Assembly (NCBI GenBank): GCA_021820845.1
Contig: JAKADC010000001.1
Span: 124,001-188,000, forward strand
Direction of reading: 5' to 3'
Length of the DNA: 64,000 nucleotides
DNA from: Pseudomonadota bacterium
Lineage (GTDB): Bacteria > Pseudomonadota > Gammaproteobacteria > Burkholderiales > Thiobacillaceae
Of this stretch, positions 1 to 10,743 are shown piece by piece (position 1 is the stretch's first letter; each line of letters opens with the position of its first letter). Below the pieces are notes generated by a model that saw only the letters and a program-made list of their open reading frames with translations, was not told where the DNA came from and did not search any database. The position numbers and the translations under genes were made by a program.

Positions 1-143
1 AGACGCAGCGCCGCCTCGATCGCGAAGAGGTCGTAGGGGTTGATGATCGCCGGCACGCCCTGGCGCATGATGGTATTGGTGACGGGGTGTACCCGGATGT
101 GCGCGCTGTCGGGAACCTGCTTGATGCAAACGACGATGTGCAT
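1..143 (-). CDS. etfB: Electron transfer flavoprotein beta subunit, N-terminal part (cut by window edge)
   Basis: The minus-strand reading frame begins at 143 and runs off the left edge, giving 47 residues. It opens with MHIVVCIKQVPDS, followed by NPYDLFAIEAALRL, the typical N-terminus of EtfB/FixA, the AMP-binding subunit of the electron transfer flavoprotein that passes electrons from acyl-CoA and other dehydrogenases to the quinone pool. It lies 18 bases downstream of the KdpE-like regulator and on the same strand, so it may be read from the same transcript. The rest of the gene, and the usual etfA partner, are outside the window. Confidence 0.85.
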   Translation of the reverse strand, partial: MHIVVCIKQVPDSAHIRVHPVTNTIMRQGVPAIINPYDLFAIEAALR

Positions 144-161
144 GATGACGCGATGAGGAGT

Positions 162-851
162 TCAGGGTTGGAAGCGGTAGCCGACGCCGGTTTCGGTGAG
201 GATGTGGCGGGGCTGGGTAGGGTCGGTCTCGATCTTCTGGCGCAGGTGGCCGACGTAGACGCGCAGGTACTGGTGGCTTTCCACCGCCTGGGCGCCCCAG
301 ACCTGGGCGAGCAGCTGGCGGTGCGTCATCACCCGACCGGGATGGGTGGCGAGGCACAACAGCAGGCGGTATTCGATCTGGGTCAGATGCAGCGCCTCGC
401 CGCGTCGCCGGACCACGCGGTTGACGCAGTCGATCTCGAAGTCGCCGAAGCGGATCAGCGGCGGATCCTGCTCGCTGTCCTGGGTGCGGCGCCGCAGCTG
501 GGCGCGCACGCGCGCCAGGAGTTCCGACACGCCGAAGGGCTTGCTCAGGTAGTCGTCGGCGCCGGCGTCGAGCGCCACGACCTTTTCGGTCTCCAGCGAG
601 CGGGCGGAGAGCACGAGGATGGGCACGGCCGACCAGCCCCGAAAATCGCGGATGAACTGGACGCCGTCGCCGTCGGGCAGGCCGAGGTCGAGCACGATCA
701 GGTCGGGCGATCGCGCGCCCAGCTCGACGCCGGCCTGGCGCAGGGAGCCGGCCGCTGCCACCTGGTAGCCCTCGCTTTCGAGCGCCGATGCGACAAATTG
801 CCGGATATTGCGGTCGTCCTCGACGACCAGGATCCGGATGTCTTCGCTCAT
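162..851 (-). CDS. KdpE-like OmpR-family response regulator
   Basis: 229 residues. An N-terminal receiver domain shows the acidic pair D12/D13, the phosphoacceptor D55 in VLDLGLPD, and K104 in LSKPF. The C-terminal half is an OmpR/PhoB winged helix ending GVGYRFQP. The start is placed at 851 because its ATG overlaps the stop of the upstream histidine kinase by 4 bases; the frame stays open further upstream but only inside the kinase gene. Closest in character to KdpE, which controls potassium-uptake kdpFABC in other bacteria. No kdp transport genes are next to it here, so the target genes are unknown. Confidence 0.88.
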   Translation of the reverse strand: MSEDIRILVVEDDRNIRQFVASALESEGYQVAAAGSLRQAGVELGARSPDLIVLDLGLPDGDGVQFIRDFRGWSAVPILVLSARSLETEKVVALDAGADDYLSKPFGVSELLARVRAQLRRRTQDSEQDPPLIRFGDFEIDCVNRVVRRRGEALHLTQIEYRLLLCLATHPGRVMTHRQLLAQVWGAQAVESHQYLRVYVGHLRQKIETDPTQPRHILTETGVGYRFQP

Positions 852-2320
852 GCCGGGGCCTCCAGTTCCGCCACCCGCGGCGGCTCGCCGACCGGCAGGC
901 GCAGGCTGAAGCATGCCCCGCCGCCGCTGCGGTCGGCGGCGTCGACGCTGCCGCCATGCGCCTCGACGATATTGCGGACGATGGCGAGGCCGAGGCCGAC
1001 GCCCGGGATGTTCGATTCGCGCTGGCCGCGGCGGAAAAGCCCGAACAGTTCGGCCCGCTCGGCGTCGGGCAGGCCGGGACCGCGATCGCATACGCTGATT
1101 TCCAGCCGGTTGCCCGCCTGCGTCGCGGACAGCGTGATCTCGCTTTCCGGCGGGCTGTACTTTGCCGCGTTTTCCAGCAGGTTGCACAGCGCGCGCTCCA
1201 TCAGCACGGCGTCGAATTCGAGCGGCGGCAGCGCCGGCGTGATCTCCACCTTGACCGGATGCTGCGCGAGCTGGAGCCGCATCTGCTGGAGGCTGGCGCC
1301 GACCACCTCTTCGACCGGCTGCCAGGCCTTGTTGAGCGTGACCTCGCCCGATTGCAGGCGCGCCATTTCGAGCAGGTTGCTGACCAGGCGGTTGATGGTG
1401 AGGGCCTGGTCGCGGATCGCGACGATCATGGCCTGCTGGTCCCCAGGGTGGGCCGTGCGTCCCTCGGCGACCGTGTCCGCCATCCCGACCAGGGCGGTGA
1501 GCGGCGTGCGCAGGTCATGCGAAAGGGCGGAGAGAATCGTGTTGCGCAGGCTTTCGGACGCCATTCGCACGCCCGTCGCGCGGGCGAGGTCGGCGTAATG
1601 GATGCGCTCAAGCGCGACCGCGACGACCGACGCCATGGTTTCCAGCAGTTCGCGCACCTGGGCCGTCAGGGTATCCGCGTCGTCGAGAGCGAAGACGAGG
1701 ACGCCCTGAAGGCCCTTCGATACGCGCAGCGGCACCGCCGTCACGGTCCGCCCGCGGCCCGCAGCCGCAAGCGTGGCCAGGGTCCGGCTGGCGACGATGT
1801 CCGCCAGGCCGGCGGGCGTGAGGGGCTCGGGCAATGGCTCGGACGTACCCGGTGCAAGGATGCGCAGGTCGTCCACGCGGAACAGCGTGGCGAGGAAATG
1901 CCCGCTGATTCCGAGTACGTCCGCGCGCGTCTGCGCGGCCGTCAGCTGGCTTGCCAGCAGGTAAAGCGCACGCGAATGCTGCTCGCGCAATTCCGCATTC
2001 TCGACGTGGCTTTTCAGCCTCGATGTCAGGTGCCCGACCAGCAGGGCGACCCCCAGCATGATGGCGGCGCTGATCAGATGCTGCGCCTGCGTGATGGCGA
2101 GCGAAAACTGCGGGGGGACAAAAACATAGGCGAACGCCAGCGAAGCCAGCAGGGCGGTGACGACCGCCGGGCTGCGCCCCGACCGGACGGCCATGCCGAC
2201 CACCAGCAGGACATAGAGCAGGGCGACATTGGACAGGTCTATGGCCGCCCGCAGAGGCGCGATCAGCAACGTGAGCGCGATGCAGCCAAGAATTCCAAGC
2301 CCGTATGGCTTGATGCGCAC
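848..2320 (-). CDS. Short KdpD-like sensor histidine kinase (DUF4118 type)
   Basis: 490 residues. The first ~100 contain about four membrane segments of the DUF4118 type found in the middle of KdpD. A GAF-like stretch (~120-235) follows, then a HisKA domain with the phosphorylated H268 in LSHDLRTPL, and an ATPase domain with the N-box NLLENAAKYSP and a GLGLAIV G-box. Full KdpD proteins are ~900 residues and begin with a cytoplasmic KdpD/Usp region; that half is absent. The frame opens with GTG at 2320 without a clear Shine-Dalgarno, so the exact start is uncertain. Translationally coupled to the regulator at 851. Confidence 0.85.
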   Translation of the reverse strand: MRIKPYGLGILGCIALTLLIAPLRAAIDLSNVALLYVLLVVGMAVRSGRSPAVVTALLASLAFAYVFVPPQFSLAITQAQHLISAAIMLGVALLVGHLTSRLKSHVENAELREQHSRALYLLASQLTAAQTRADVLGISGHFLATLFRVDDLRILAPGTSEPLPEPLTPAGLADIVASRTLATLAAAGRGRTVTAVPLRVSKGLQGVLVFALDDADTLTAQVRELLETMASVVAVALERIHYADLARATGVRMASESLRNTILSALSHDLRTPLTALVGMADTVAEGRTAHPGDQQAMIVAIRDQALTINRLVSNLLEMARLQSGEVTLNKAWQPVEEVVGASLQQMRLQLAQHPVKVEITPALPPLEFDAVLMERALCNLLENAAKYSPPESEITLSATQAGNRLEISVCDRGPGLPDAERAELFGLFRRGQRESNIPGVGLGLAIVRNIVEAHGGSVDAADRSGGGACFSLRLPVGEPPRVAELEAPA

Positions 2321-2458
2321 GATCGGAAGAGGTGAGGCCCGAACACAGGGAGCAGGGACGTCATGCTACCCGCGGCCGGATAAAAAAGTTGTAAAAACGG
2401 CGGGTTGGCGCGGACGGCGCCTGCCGTGAAGGCCTGTGAATCGAGGGTCAGTGCGCGC

Positions 2459-3055
2459 TCAGTGGCGGCGCTGCCACCAGACGTAGCCGCCGATGATGAG
2501 CGCGACGAAGGCGATGACGCCGACCGTGATGAAGTGCTGGTATTCGCGGATGAGGGCTTCGTTGCCGCCGAGGAGGTAGCCGAACAGTGTGAGGACCAGC
2601 GACCACAGGCCGGCGCCGAGACAGGTGTAGAGCGCGAAGCTCGCCAGCCGCATGCGGGCGAGGCCGGCGGGAATCGAGATCAGGTGTCGAATGCCGGGGA
2701 TGAGGCGCCCGGTGAAGGTGGACACGGCGCCGTGCCGGGCGAAGAAGGCGTCGGTCTTGTGCAGCAGTTCGGCTCGCACGAAGAAATAGCGTCCCCACCG
2801 TTCGAGGAAAGGGCGCCCGACCCATAGCGCGGCGTAATAGTTGATCGAGGCGCCGACCAGGCAACCCGCCGTCGATGCCAGCATGATCAGGCCGAAGCTC
2901 ATGTGGCCCTGGTGCGCCAGATAGCCGGCGGGAATCAGCACGAGTTCGCTCGGGATGGGCAGCACCGTCGACTCCAGCGCCATCAGGATGAAGATGCCGG
3001 TGTAGCCCCAGTCGTGGACGGTGGCAAGAATCCAGGTGATGAAGTTTTGGAGCAT
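2459..3055 (-). CDS. DedA family inner-membrane protein
   Basis: 198 residues from the ATG at 3055. The frame is open to 3112, but the extra 19 residues are arginine-rich and not family-like. The sequence shows the DedA/SNARE-associated pattern: an early hydrophobic segment, then ESTVLPIPSELVLIPAGYLA, the conserved F-x-GR-x(2)-PG-x-R motif (FTGRLIPGIRHLISIPAG), and C-terminal membrane helices ending in basic residues. DedA proteins are half-transporter-like membrane proteins linked to undecaprenyl-phosphate or lipid flipping and envelope homeostasis. It lies 81 bases downstream of secF on the same strand. Confidence 0.88.
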   Translation of the reverse strand: MLQNFITWILATVHDWGYTGIFILMALESTVLPIPSELVLIPAGYLAHQGHMSFGLIMLASTAGCLVGASINYYAALWVGRPFLERWGRYFFVRAELLHKTDAFFARHGAVSTFTGRLIPGIRHLISIPAGLARMRLASFALYTCLGAGLWSLVLTLFGYLLGGNEALIREYQHFITVGVIAFVALIIGGYVWWQRRH

Positions 3056-3136
3056 GTGGATGAGCAGTAGCGTTGGGCGCGAGCGGCGACGGGCGAACCG
3101 TGAGCGGGTCAACCGCTCACGGATTTCCGCTTGTGC

Positions 3137-4069
3137 TCAGACCACCGCTTCCTGTTTCTTCTCGACCTGCTTGATGAAGTGCTCGCGCTTGACGCCGAAC
3201 ATCAGCAGCAGCGGCGACGCCACCAGGACCGACGAATAGATGCCGAACAGGATGCCGATGGTCAGCGCGAGCGCGAAGTTGTGCAGCGCCTCGCCGCCGA
3301 AGAGCAGCATCGACAGCACCATGATCTGGGTCGAGCCATGCGTGATGATGGTGCGGCTCATGGTGCGGGTGATGGCGTCGTCGATGATCTCGGGAATGGT
3401 CGCACCGCGCATCTTGCGGATGTTTTCGCGGATCCGGTCGAACACCACCACCGATTCGTTGACCGAGTAGCCGAGGATCGCGAGCACGCCGGCCAGCACC
3501 GTGAGGGTGAATTCCCAGCGGAAGAATGCGAACACGCCGAGGATGATCACGATGTCGTGCATGTTGGCGATCATTCCCGCGAGCGCGAAGCGCCATTCGA
3601 AGCGGATCGCGAGGTAGGCCATGATGCCGCCGGCGACGACGAGCAGCGCCAGCGCCCCGTTGTCGTAGAGTTCTTTTCCGACCTGCGGGCCGACGAAGTC
3701 GACGCGCTTGAGCTCGATTCCAGAACTCATGCCCTTGAGCGCGGCCATCACGCGGTTGCTGGTTTCGGCGGCGTTGCCGTCGCCCTTGCCCGGCAGGCGG
3801 ATCAGGACGTCCTGGCTGGTGCCGAACGTCTGCACGGATATTTCGGTCAGCCCGGTCTTCTCGAGCGCGGTCCGCATGGCCTGCAGATCGGCCGGCTGGC
3901 TGGTGTGCAGTTCCATCACGGTGCCGCCGGTGAAGTCGACACCCAGGTTCAGGCCCTTGTCCCACAAGGCCCAGATGGCGAAGAGGAAGGTGAGCAGCGA
4001 AATCGACGTCGTCACCTTCCCCCAGCTCATGAAGGGGATGTTTTTCTTGAACGGGAAAAATTCCAGCAT
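3137..4069 (-). CDS. secF: Protein translocase subunit SecF
   Basis: 310 residues. It has an N-terminal membrane helix (~20-37), D45FTGG49 at the start of the periplasmic domain, and five clustered C-terminal membrane segments. The signature GYSVNESVVVFDRIRENI lies around 200-217. SecF pairs with SecD in the inner membrane and uses the proton gradient to help pull proteins through SecYEG. It sits 10 bases after secD in the standard yajC-secD-secF order. A normal length and intact motifs make the call secure. Confidence 0.97.
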   Translation of the reverse strand: MLEFFPFKKNIPFMSWGKVTTSISLLTFLFAIWALWDKGLNLGVDFTGGTVMELHTSQPADLQAMRTALEKTGLTEISVQTFGTSQDVLIRLPGKGDGNAAETSNRVMAALKGMSSGIELKRVDFVGPQVGKELYDNGALALLVVAGGIMAYLAIRFEWRFALAGMIANMHDIVIILGVFAFFRWEFTLTVLAGVLAILGYSVNESVVVFDRIRENIRKMRGATIPEIIDDAITRTMSRTIITHGSTQIMVLSMLLFGGEALHNFALALTIGILFGIYSSVLVASPLLLMFGVKREHFIKQVEKKQEAVV

Positions 4070-4079
4070 GACCTGACCC

Positions 4080-5894
4080 TTAGATCGATACCTTGGCGAG
4101 CCGCGGCTGGCGGCCGTAGGTGAGGTTGACCATGGCGCGCGACACGGTGACGGCGCTGAACATGGAGGTGAGGATGCCCAGACACAGCACCACCGCGAAG
4201 CCGCGCACCGGGCCGGAGCCCAGCCAGAACAGCGCGACGCCGGCGATCAGCGTGGTGAGGTTGGAGTCGAGGATGGTGGCCCAGGCGCGTTCGTAGCCGG
4301 CGTGGATCGCCGCCTGCGGCGTCGCGCCGTTGCGCAGCTCCTCGCGGATCCGTTCGTTGATCAGCACGTTGGCGTCGATCGCCATGCCGAGCGTGAGCGC
4401 GATGCCGGCGAGGCCGGGCAGCGTTAGCGTGGCCTGCAGCATCGACAGCAGCGCGACCAGGAAGAAGCCGTTGATGGCGAGCGCGATCGAGGAGAACAAG
4501 CCGAACACGCGGTAGTAGATCACCATGAACAGCGTGACGGCGAGAAAGCCCCACAGGTTGGAATGGAAGCCCTTGCTGATGTTTTCGGCGCCCATGCTGG
4601 GGCCGACGGTGCGTTCCTCGACGATCTGCATCGGCGCGGCGAGCGCGCCGGCGCGCAGCAGCAGGGCGATGTCGGAGGCCTCCTGGGCCGACTCCATGCC
4701 GGTGATCTGCACCCGGCCGCCGCCGATCTCCTCGCGGATCACCGGCGCGGTGATGGCTTCGGCCACGTTCTTCTCGATGAGCAGGATCGCCATGCGCTTG
4801 CCGACGTTCTCGCGCGTGACGTCCTTGAAGACGCGTGCGCCCTTGCTGTCCAGATTGACGTGGACGGCGGCCTGGCCGCTGGTGCTGTCAAAGCCGGGCG
4901 AGGCGTCGGTGATCGAGTCGCCGGTCAGCACGACGTCCTTCTTCACCGCGATCTTCCCGCCGTCGCGGCTGGCCACGATGTCGTCGCCGAAGGGAGCCTG
5001 GCCCTGCTGGATCGCCGTCGGGTCGGCCTGTTCGTCGACCATGCGGATTTCCAGCGTGGCGGTTCGCCCGAGAATGTCCTTCGCCTTGGCCGTGTCCTGC
5101 ACGCCGGGCAGTTGCACCACGACGCGGCTGGCGCCTTGCTGCTGGATCACCGGCTCGGCCACGCCGAGCTCGTTGACGCGGTTTCTGAGGGTGGTGATGT
5201 TCTGCTGCAGCGCAAACTCCTGAACCTGGGTCTGGGCTTGCGGTTTCAGGCGCGCGGTCAGCGTGAAGCCCTCGGCCTGGTCCTCGGGGGTGAATGCGAG
5301 GTCGGTGAACGCGGTGCCGAGCTTGTCGAGGGCCGCGTCACGCTGGTCGCGCGTGGCGAAGTGGACGGTGACCGTATCGCCCTCGCGCTTGATGGCGCCG
5401 TAACGGATCTTGTCGCCGCGCAACTCGGTGCGGAAATCGTTCTGGTAGCGGATGGCCGCCTTTTCCAGCGCGGCTTTCATGTCGACTTCCAGCAGGAAGT
5501 GCACGCCACCGCGCAGGTCCAGGCCGAGATACATCGGCAGCGCGTGGACCGACGAGAGCCAGGCGGGCGAGGCCGACACCAGGTTGAGCGCGACGGTGTA
5601 GCGCTCTCCGAGGCTGTTCTGCAGCACGTCCTTGGCCTTGATCTGCAAGTCGGTGCTCGCGAGGCGCACCTTGACGCTGTTCCCCGCGAGTTCCACGCCC
5701 TGATAGCCGAGGCCGGCCGTCTTCATCGCAGATTCCACCCGGCCGAGCAGGGCGGAGTCGGCCTTTTCGGTGGTATGAACGGGAGAAATCTGCACCGCGG
5801 GCACTTCGCCAAAAAAATTGGGCAGGGCGTACAGGAAGGCGATCACCAGTGTGATGCCGATGAGCACGTATTTCCAGAGCGGGAAGCGGTTCAT
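4080..5894 (-). CDS. secD: Protein translocase subunit SecD
   Basis: 604 residues. The N-terminal helix is at ~8-27, then the large periplasmic region with LGLDLRGGVHFLLEV (D126-LRGG), then the C-terminal RND-like membrane bundle including GMAIDANVLINERIREEL. Length and motifs are standard. SecD is the larger half of the SecDF motor that completes export on the periplasmic side. It is separated from yajC by 102 bases and from secF by 10, on one strand. Confidence 0.97.
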   Translation of the reverse strand: MNRFPLWKYVLIGITLVIAFLYALPNFFGEVPAVQISPVHTTEKADSALLGRVESAMKTAGLGYQGVELAGNSVKVRLASTDLQIKAKDVLQNSLGERYTVALNLVSASPAWLSSVHALPMYLGLDLRGGVHFLLEVDMKAALEKAAIRYQNDFRTELRGDKIRYGAIKREGDTVTVHFATRDQRDAALDKLGTAFTDLAFTPEDQAEGFTLTARLKPQAQTQVQEFALQQNITTLRNRVNELGVAEPVIQQQGASRVVVQLPGVQDTAKAKDILGRTATLEIRMVDEQADPTAIQQGQAPFGDDIVASRDGGKIAVKKDVVLTGDSITDASPGFDSTSGQAAVHVNLDSKGARVFKDVTRENVGKRMAILLIEKNVAEAITAPVIREEIGGGRVQITGMESAQEASDIALLLRAGALAAPMQIVEERTVGPSMGAENISKGFHSNLWGFLAVTLFMVIYYRVFGLFSSIALAINGFFLVALLSMLQATLTLPGLAGIALTLGMAIDANVLINERIREELRNGATPQAAIHAGYERAWATILDSNLTTLIAGVALFWLGSGPVRGFAVVLCLGILTSMFSAVTVSRAMVNLTYGRQPRLAKVSI

Positions 5895-5996
5895 GGGGTA
5901 GTCAGTAAAGGGGGAGGGGTAGAGGGTGAAGGGTGCGGAGGTCGGGCTTGAACCCTTCCTTGAGCGCCGCAGGGGCGATTCCTTCCCCCTTCACAA

Positions 5997-6314
5997 TCAC
6001 AGGCCTTTGATCGTGCCCTTGGGCAGCAGCGTCTGCACCGATTGCTTCTGCACGTGGGTGATGACGCCGTCGGCGATCTCCAGCGACACGTACTGGTCGC
6101 CGATTTTCACGATCTTGCCGAGCTGCCCGCTGGCGGTGACGACTTCGTCGCCCTTGGCGAGTTCGGTCAGCATTTTCTTCTGCTCCTTGGCGCGCTTCAT
6201 CTGCGGCCGGATCAGCATGAACCAGAACAGGACGAAGATGATGATGAGCGGAAGAAACTGCTCGAATCCCGGGTTGGCCGCCGCGGCGGCCTGTGCGTGG
6301 GCAAGGGAAATCAT
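5997..6314 (-). CDS. yajC: Preprotein translocase subunit YajC
   Basis: 105 residues. There is one membrane span near the N-terminus (LPLIIIFVLFWFMLIRPQ), followed by the basic KRAKEQKKM segment and the conserved LAKGDEVVTASG-x-GKI core. This is the YajC family, which joins the SecDF complex in the inner membrane. It heads the yajC-secD-secF block. In many beta- and gammaproteobacteria it directly follows tgt; here two unrelated genes intervene. Confidence 0.95.
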   Translation of the reverse strand: MISLAHAQAAAAANPGFEQFLPLIIIFVLFWFMLIRPQMKRAKEQKKMLTELAKGDEVVTASGQLGKIVKIGDQYVSLEIADGVITHVQKQSVQTLLPKGTIKGL

Positions 6315-6383
6315 GGGTAAACGCTCCGAATCAAGGCGGTCCAGTTGAAACCAGGGGATTCTAGCATGCAGGGTGCGATGGCT

Positions 6384-7397
6384 TCAGGCGCACGCGCCGG
6401 GCACAAGAAAAGGATGGATCCGATCCGTCGTGCCGGGATGACTGGACAGCAGGTTGACCGTGTCCGGCGGGCCATTGTCGAGCCGCTGGAGAATGTCGGC
6501 AAAGCGCCGCCGGGGAATGCAGCGCGCATCCAGCCAGTGCAGCGCGTAGCTGTCGGCTTCGCGTTCCATGTCGCGCGAATAGCCGCTTCGCAGCAAGAGG
6601 CTGGGCAGGCCGGCGGCGAAATCGGAAACGTTGCCGAGGTCACCGGTGACCGCGACCAGGATCGCGCCCGCTCCCAGGCTTTGCAGCGCGAGCCGCAGGC
6701 TGTGGCGATATGTGACGTGCCCCAGTTCGTGGGCGATGACCGCCAGAACTTCCTCGTCATCGCGGGACAACTTGACGAGGTCGTCGGTCACCACGATCGC
6801 GCCGCCCGGCAACGCCATGGCGTTGGCGCCGAAGAGCGGGCTGTTCCGGAACAGCAGGCGGTGGGGCGGGCACGCCTGCCTGGCACATTCCAATGCGAGT
6901 TCCCGCGCGAGGGTTTGCCGGCGCGCGGCTGGCAGCTTGCTTGGCGCCAGGCTGACTTTCTCCATCAACGCCAGCGCCTGCTCGCCGATGCTCCGATCCA
7001 CGCCCGCAGGCAGGGCACGGGAGGCCAGCAGGGCCGCCGCGGGAATGCCCCAGCGCAGGCCGGCGAACATGACGAGGACCGAGATCGCCAGCGCGGCGAG
7101 CGCGTAGACGGCGCGGCTTTCCAGATGGCGCGCCCATCGCTCGGGATGATTGCGTCGCGCGAGGGCTGCAAGTTCGGCGAGCGCCGCCTGATTCGTGCTG
7201 TGCAGCTCGCGTGCGCCGGGCAAGCGCACCACGCCGCGTGCCGCGCCGACAGGCGGCGCGACGTCGATCTGTCCGAGCGGGATGCTGAGCGCGATTCCGT
7301 CGCCCTCGATGGCGAGGTGGCCGGCCTCGATCGAGGCCACGACGGGGTGGGCGCGCGACGTCAGGCCGTCGAACAGATCGCCCGGGAACCGCGTCAC
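6384..7397 (-). CDS. Membrane-anchored M48 family zinc metalloprotease
   Basis: 337 residues. The protein has a soluble N-terminal region, one strong membrane helix (~103-125), then the zinc motif HELGH with the third-ligand region EREADSYALHWLD downstream. These are the hallmarks of M48 peptidases (HtpX/Oma1/BepA relatives), which degrade damaged envelope proteins. The start overlaps the stop of the upstream DUF898 gene by 4 bases, so the two are co-translated. Such DUF898-M48 pairs are seen in other bacteria, suggesting a shared envelope function, but no substrate can be read from the sequence. Confidence 0.85.
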   Translation of the reverse strand: MTRFPGDLFDGLTSRAHPVVASIEAGHLAIEGDGIALSIPLGQIDVAPPVGAARGVVRLPGARELHSTNQAALAELAALARRNHPERWARHLESRAVYALAALAISVLVMFAGLRWGIPAAALLASRALPAGVDRSIGEQALALMEKVSLAPSKLPAARRQTLARELALECARQACPPHRLLFRNSPLFGANAMALPGGAIVVTDDLVKLSRDDEEVLAVIAHELGHVTYRHSLRLALQSLGAGAILVAVTGDLGNVSDFAAGLPSLLLRSGYSRDMEREADSYALHWLDARCIPRRRFADILQRLDNGPPDTVNLLSSHPGTTDRIHPFLVPGACA

Positions 7398-8440
7398 GTC
7401 AGCGCGATATTGAGATCGAACAGATCAGCCATCTCGGCGCCTGTCGCGGTGCTGCTCTGCTGCTGGCCGGCGGCAAATTGGCCCAGGTCGGCGGGTCCGA
7501 CGACGGTCAGGCGCCCAGCGCGGTAGCGCGCCAACCGCACTTTCGCCCACGGGATGAAGATGCCGAGCGTCAGTGCAATCAGGACGAGATTCGACAGGTA
7601 AATCCAGATCAGGTCGCGGGCGCGCTGGCCGCTGGCAAAACCAACGGGGCCAAGCTCGGTTGCGTTGTAGAGGAGGTTGGCGGTGCGCGCCATGACCACG
7701 GCGCTGATGACCGGAATCATCAGATAGAACAGGATCATACCGGCCAGCATGAAACCGCCGAGCGCGGCCGTCGCTGCTTCGGGCGGGACGCCGGCCGCCC
7801 GCATGACGTACATCTGGTAGGCGCCGTACGCGATGACCGCGATCGGAAGCAGGATCAGGACGAAGCTCAGCAGATAGACGCCCACGAATGGCCGGGCCGT
7901 GCCCCGGTAGCGCGCGGCGGTCTGGCCGTACACCGTATGGCTGGCGATGAATTTGACCTGCCTGTAGGCGAGATACGGCAGGATCAGGCCGAGCGTCGGG
8001 ATGAGCAGGAGCTGCAAGCCGATATAGATGCGGGCGGCTTCGCCGACGGTGCCGGTGAAGTCGAAGCGCAATCCGCGATAGGCGCTCATTCTTGCGTGGA
8101 AGCGCAGGCTGGATACGACGATCCACGGCAGGGCGATGAAGAATGCGATCAGCAGCAGCCCCGCCAGGCTTGGCGCGAAATAGGACGTGGCGTAGTACGT
8201 CACCAGCGCGGCCAGCGCGATCAGCCGTCCCTTGAGAACCTGGATCGGCGACGCGAGATAGGAAAACGCCCGATCGTCGAGCAGCGTGTGCCCGTAGAAC
8301 CAGCGCAGCGTGCGTACTTTGGCCCAGGCCGAATAAATGCCCAGCGTGAGCAACGTGAGCGCGATGTTGACGATCCAGATGACGAAATATTCGCCGCCGG
8401 TCCCGGTGAACTGCATCGGATAACGCTTGGTGTCTGACAT
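7394..8440 (-). CDS. DUF898 (YjgN family) polytopic membrane protein
   Basis: 348 residues from the ATG at 8440, which has a strong ribosome site (GGGGGA, five bases upstream). An in-frame ATG at 8485 lacks this. The sequence begins with a short polar stretch (KRYPMQFTGTGGEYF), then repeated membrane segments, including two copies of a 'LTLGI(Y/F)..WAKVR' pattern near residues 27-41 and again near the C-terminus. This internal duplication is typical of DUF898/YjgN. Function is unknown in the family. It is co-translated with the M48 protease. Confidence 0.82.
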   Translation of the reverse strand: MSDTKRYPMQFTGTGGEYFVIWIVNIALTLLTLGIYSAWAKVRTLRWFYGHTLLDDRAFSYLASPIQVLKGRLIALAALVTYYATSYFAPSLAGLLLIAFFIALPWIVVSSLRFHARMSAYRGLRFDFTGTVGEAARIYIGLQLLLIPTLGLILPYLAYRQVKFIASHTVYGQTAARYRGTARPFVGVYLLSFVLILLPIAVIAYGAYQMYVMRAAGVPPEAATAALGGFMLAGMILFYLMIPVISAVVMARTANLLYNATELGPVGFASGQRARDLIWIYLSNLVLIALTLGIFIPWAKVRLARYRAGRLTVVGPADLGQFAAGQQQSSTATGAEMADLFDLNIALT

Positions 8441-8526
8441 GTTTCCCCCTGAGTTATTGAAATGGTTCTTGTCATGTATCGGCACTGCGTCGGGGATTCT
8501 ACACGGCGAACGTTTCGGATTTCATC

Positions 8527-10649
<2,123 letters not shown>

Positions 10650-10674
10650 GGGGCGCGATTATAGCGAGCACTTG

Positions 10675-10702
10675 TTTATAGGCTGCCCCGCAAGGGGCTC
10701 AA
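10675..10702 (-). promoter_or_regulatory. Candidate queA promoter
   Basis: On the minus strand TTGAGC (10697-10702) and TATAAA (10675-10680) are separated by 16 bases, 26 bases upstream of the queA ATG. A second TATAAT (10658-10663) lies closer to the gene but has no good -35 partner. Weak evidence; assigned by pattern only. Confidence 0.35.
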
Positions 10703-10743
10703 CCTTCAGGATGGGGCGTGGGGTTAGCCCCATCCTGAAGGTT
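10701..10743. repeat. Perfect 17-bp inverted repeat abutting the first CRISPR repeat
   Basis: The left arm (10701-10717, AACCTTCAGGATGGGGC) is the exact reverse complement of the right arm (10727-10743), with a 9-base loop. The right arm ends three bases inside CRISPR repeat 1. It lies where the leader should be, between queA and the array. It could be a regulatory hairpin, a protein site used in spacer integration, or an attenuator for array transcription. There is no T-run after it on the plus strand. Confidence 0.85.
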
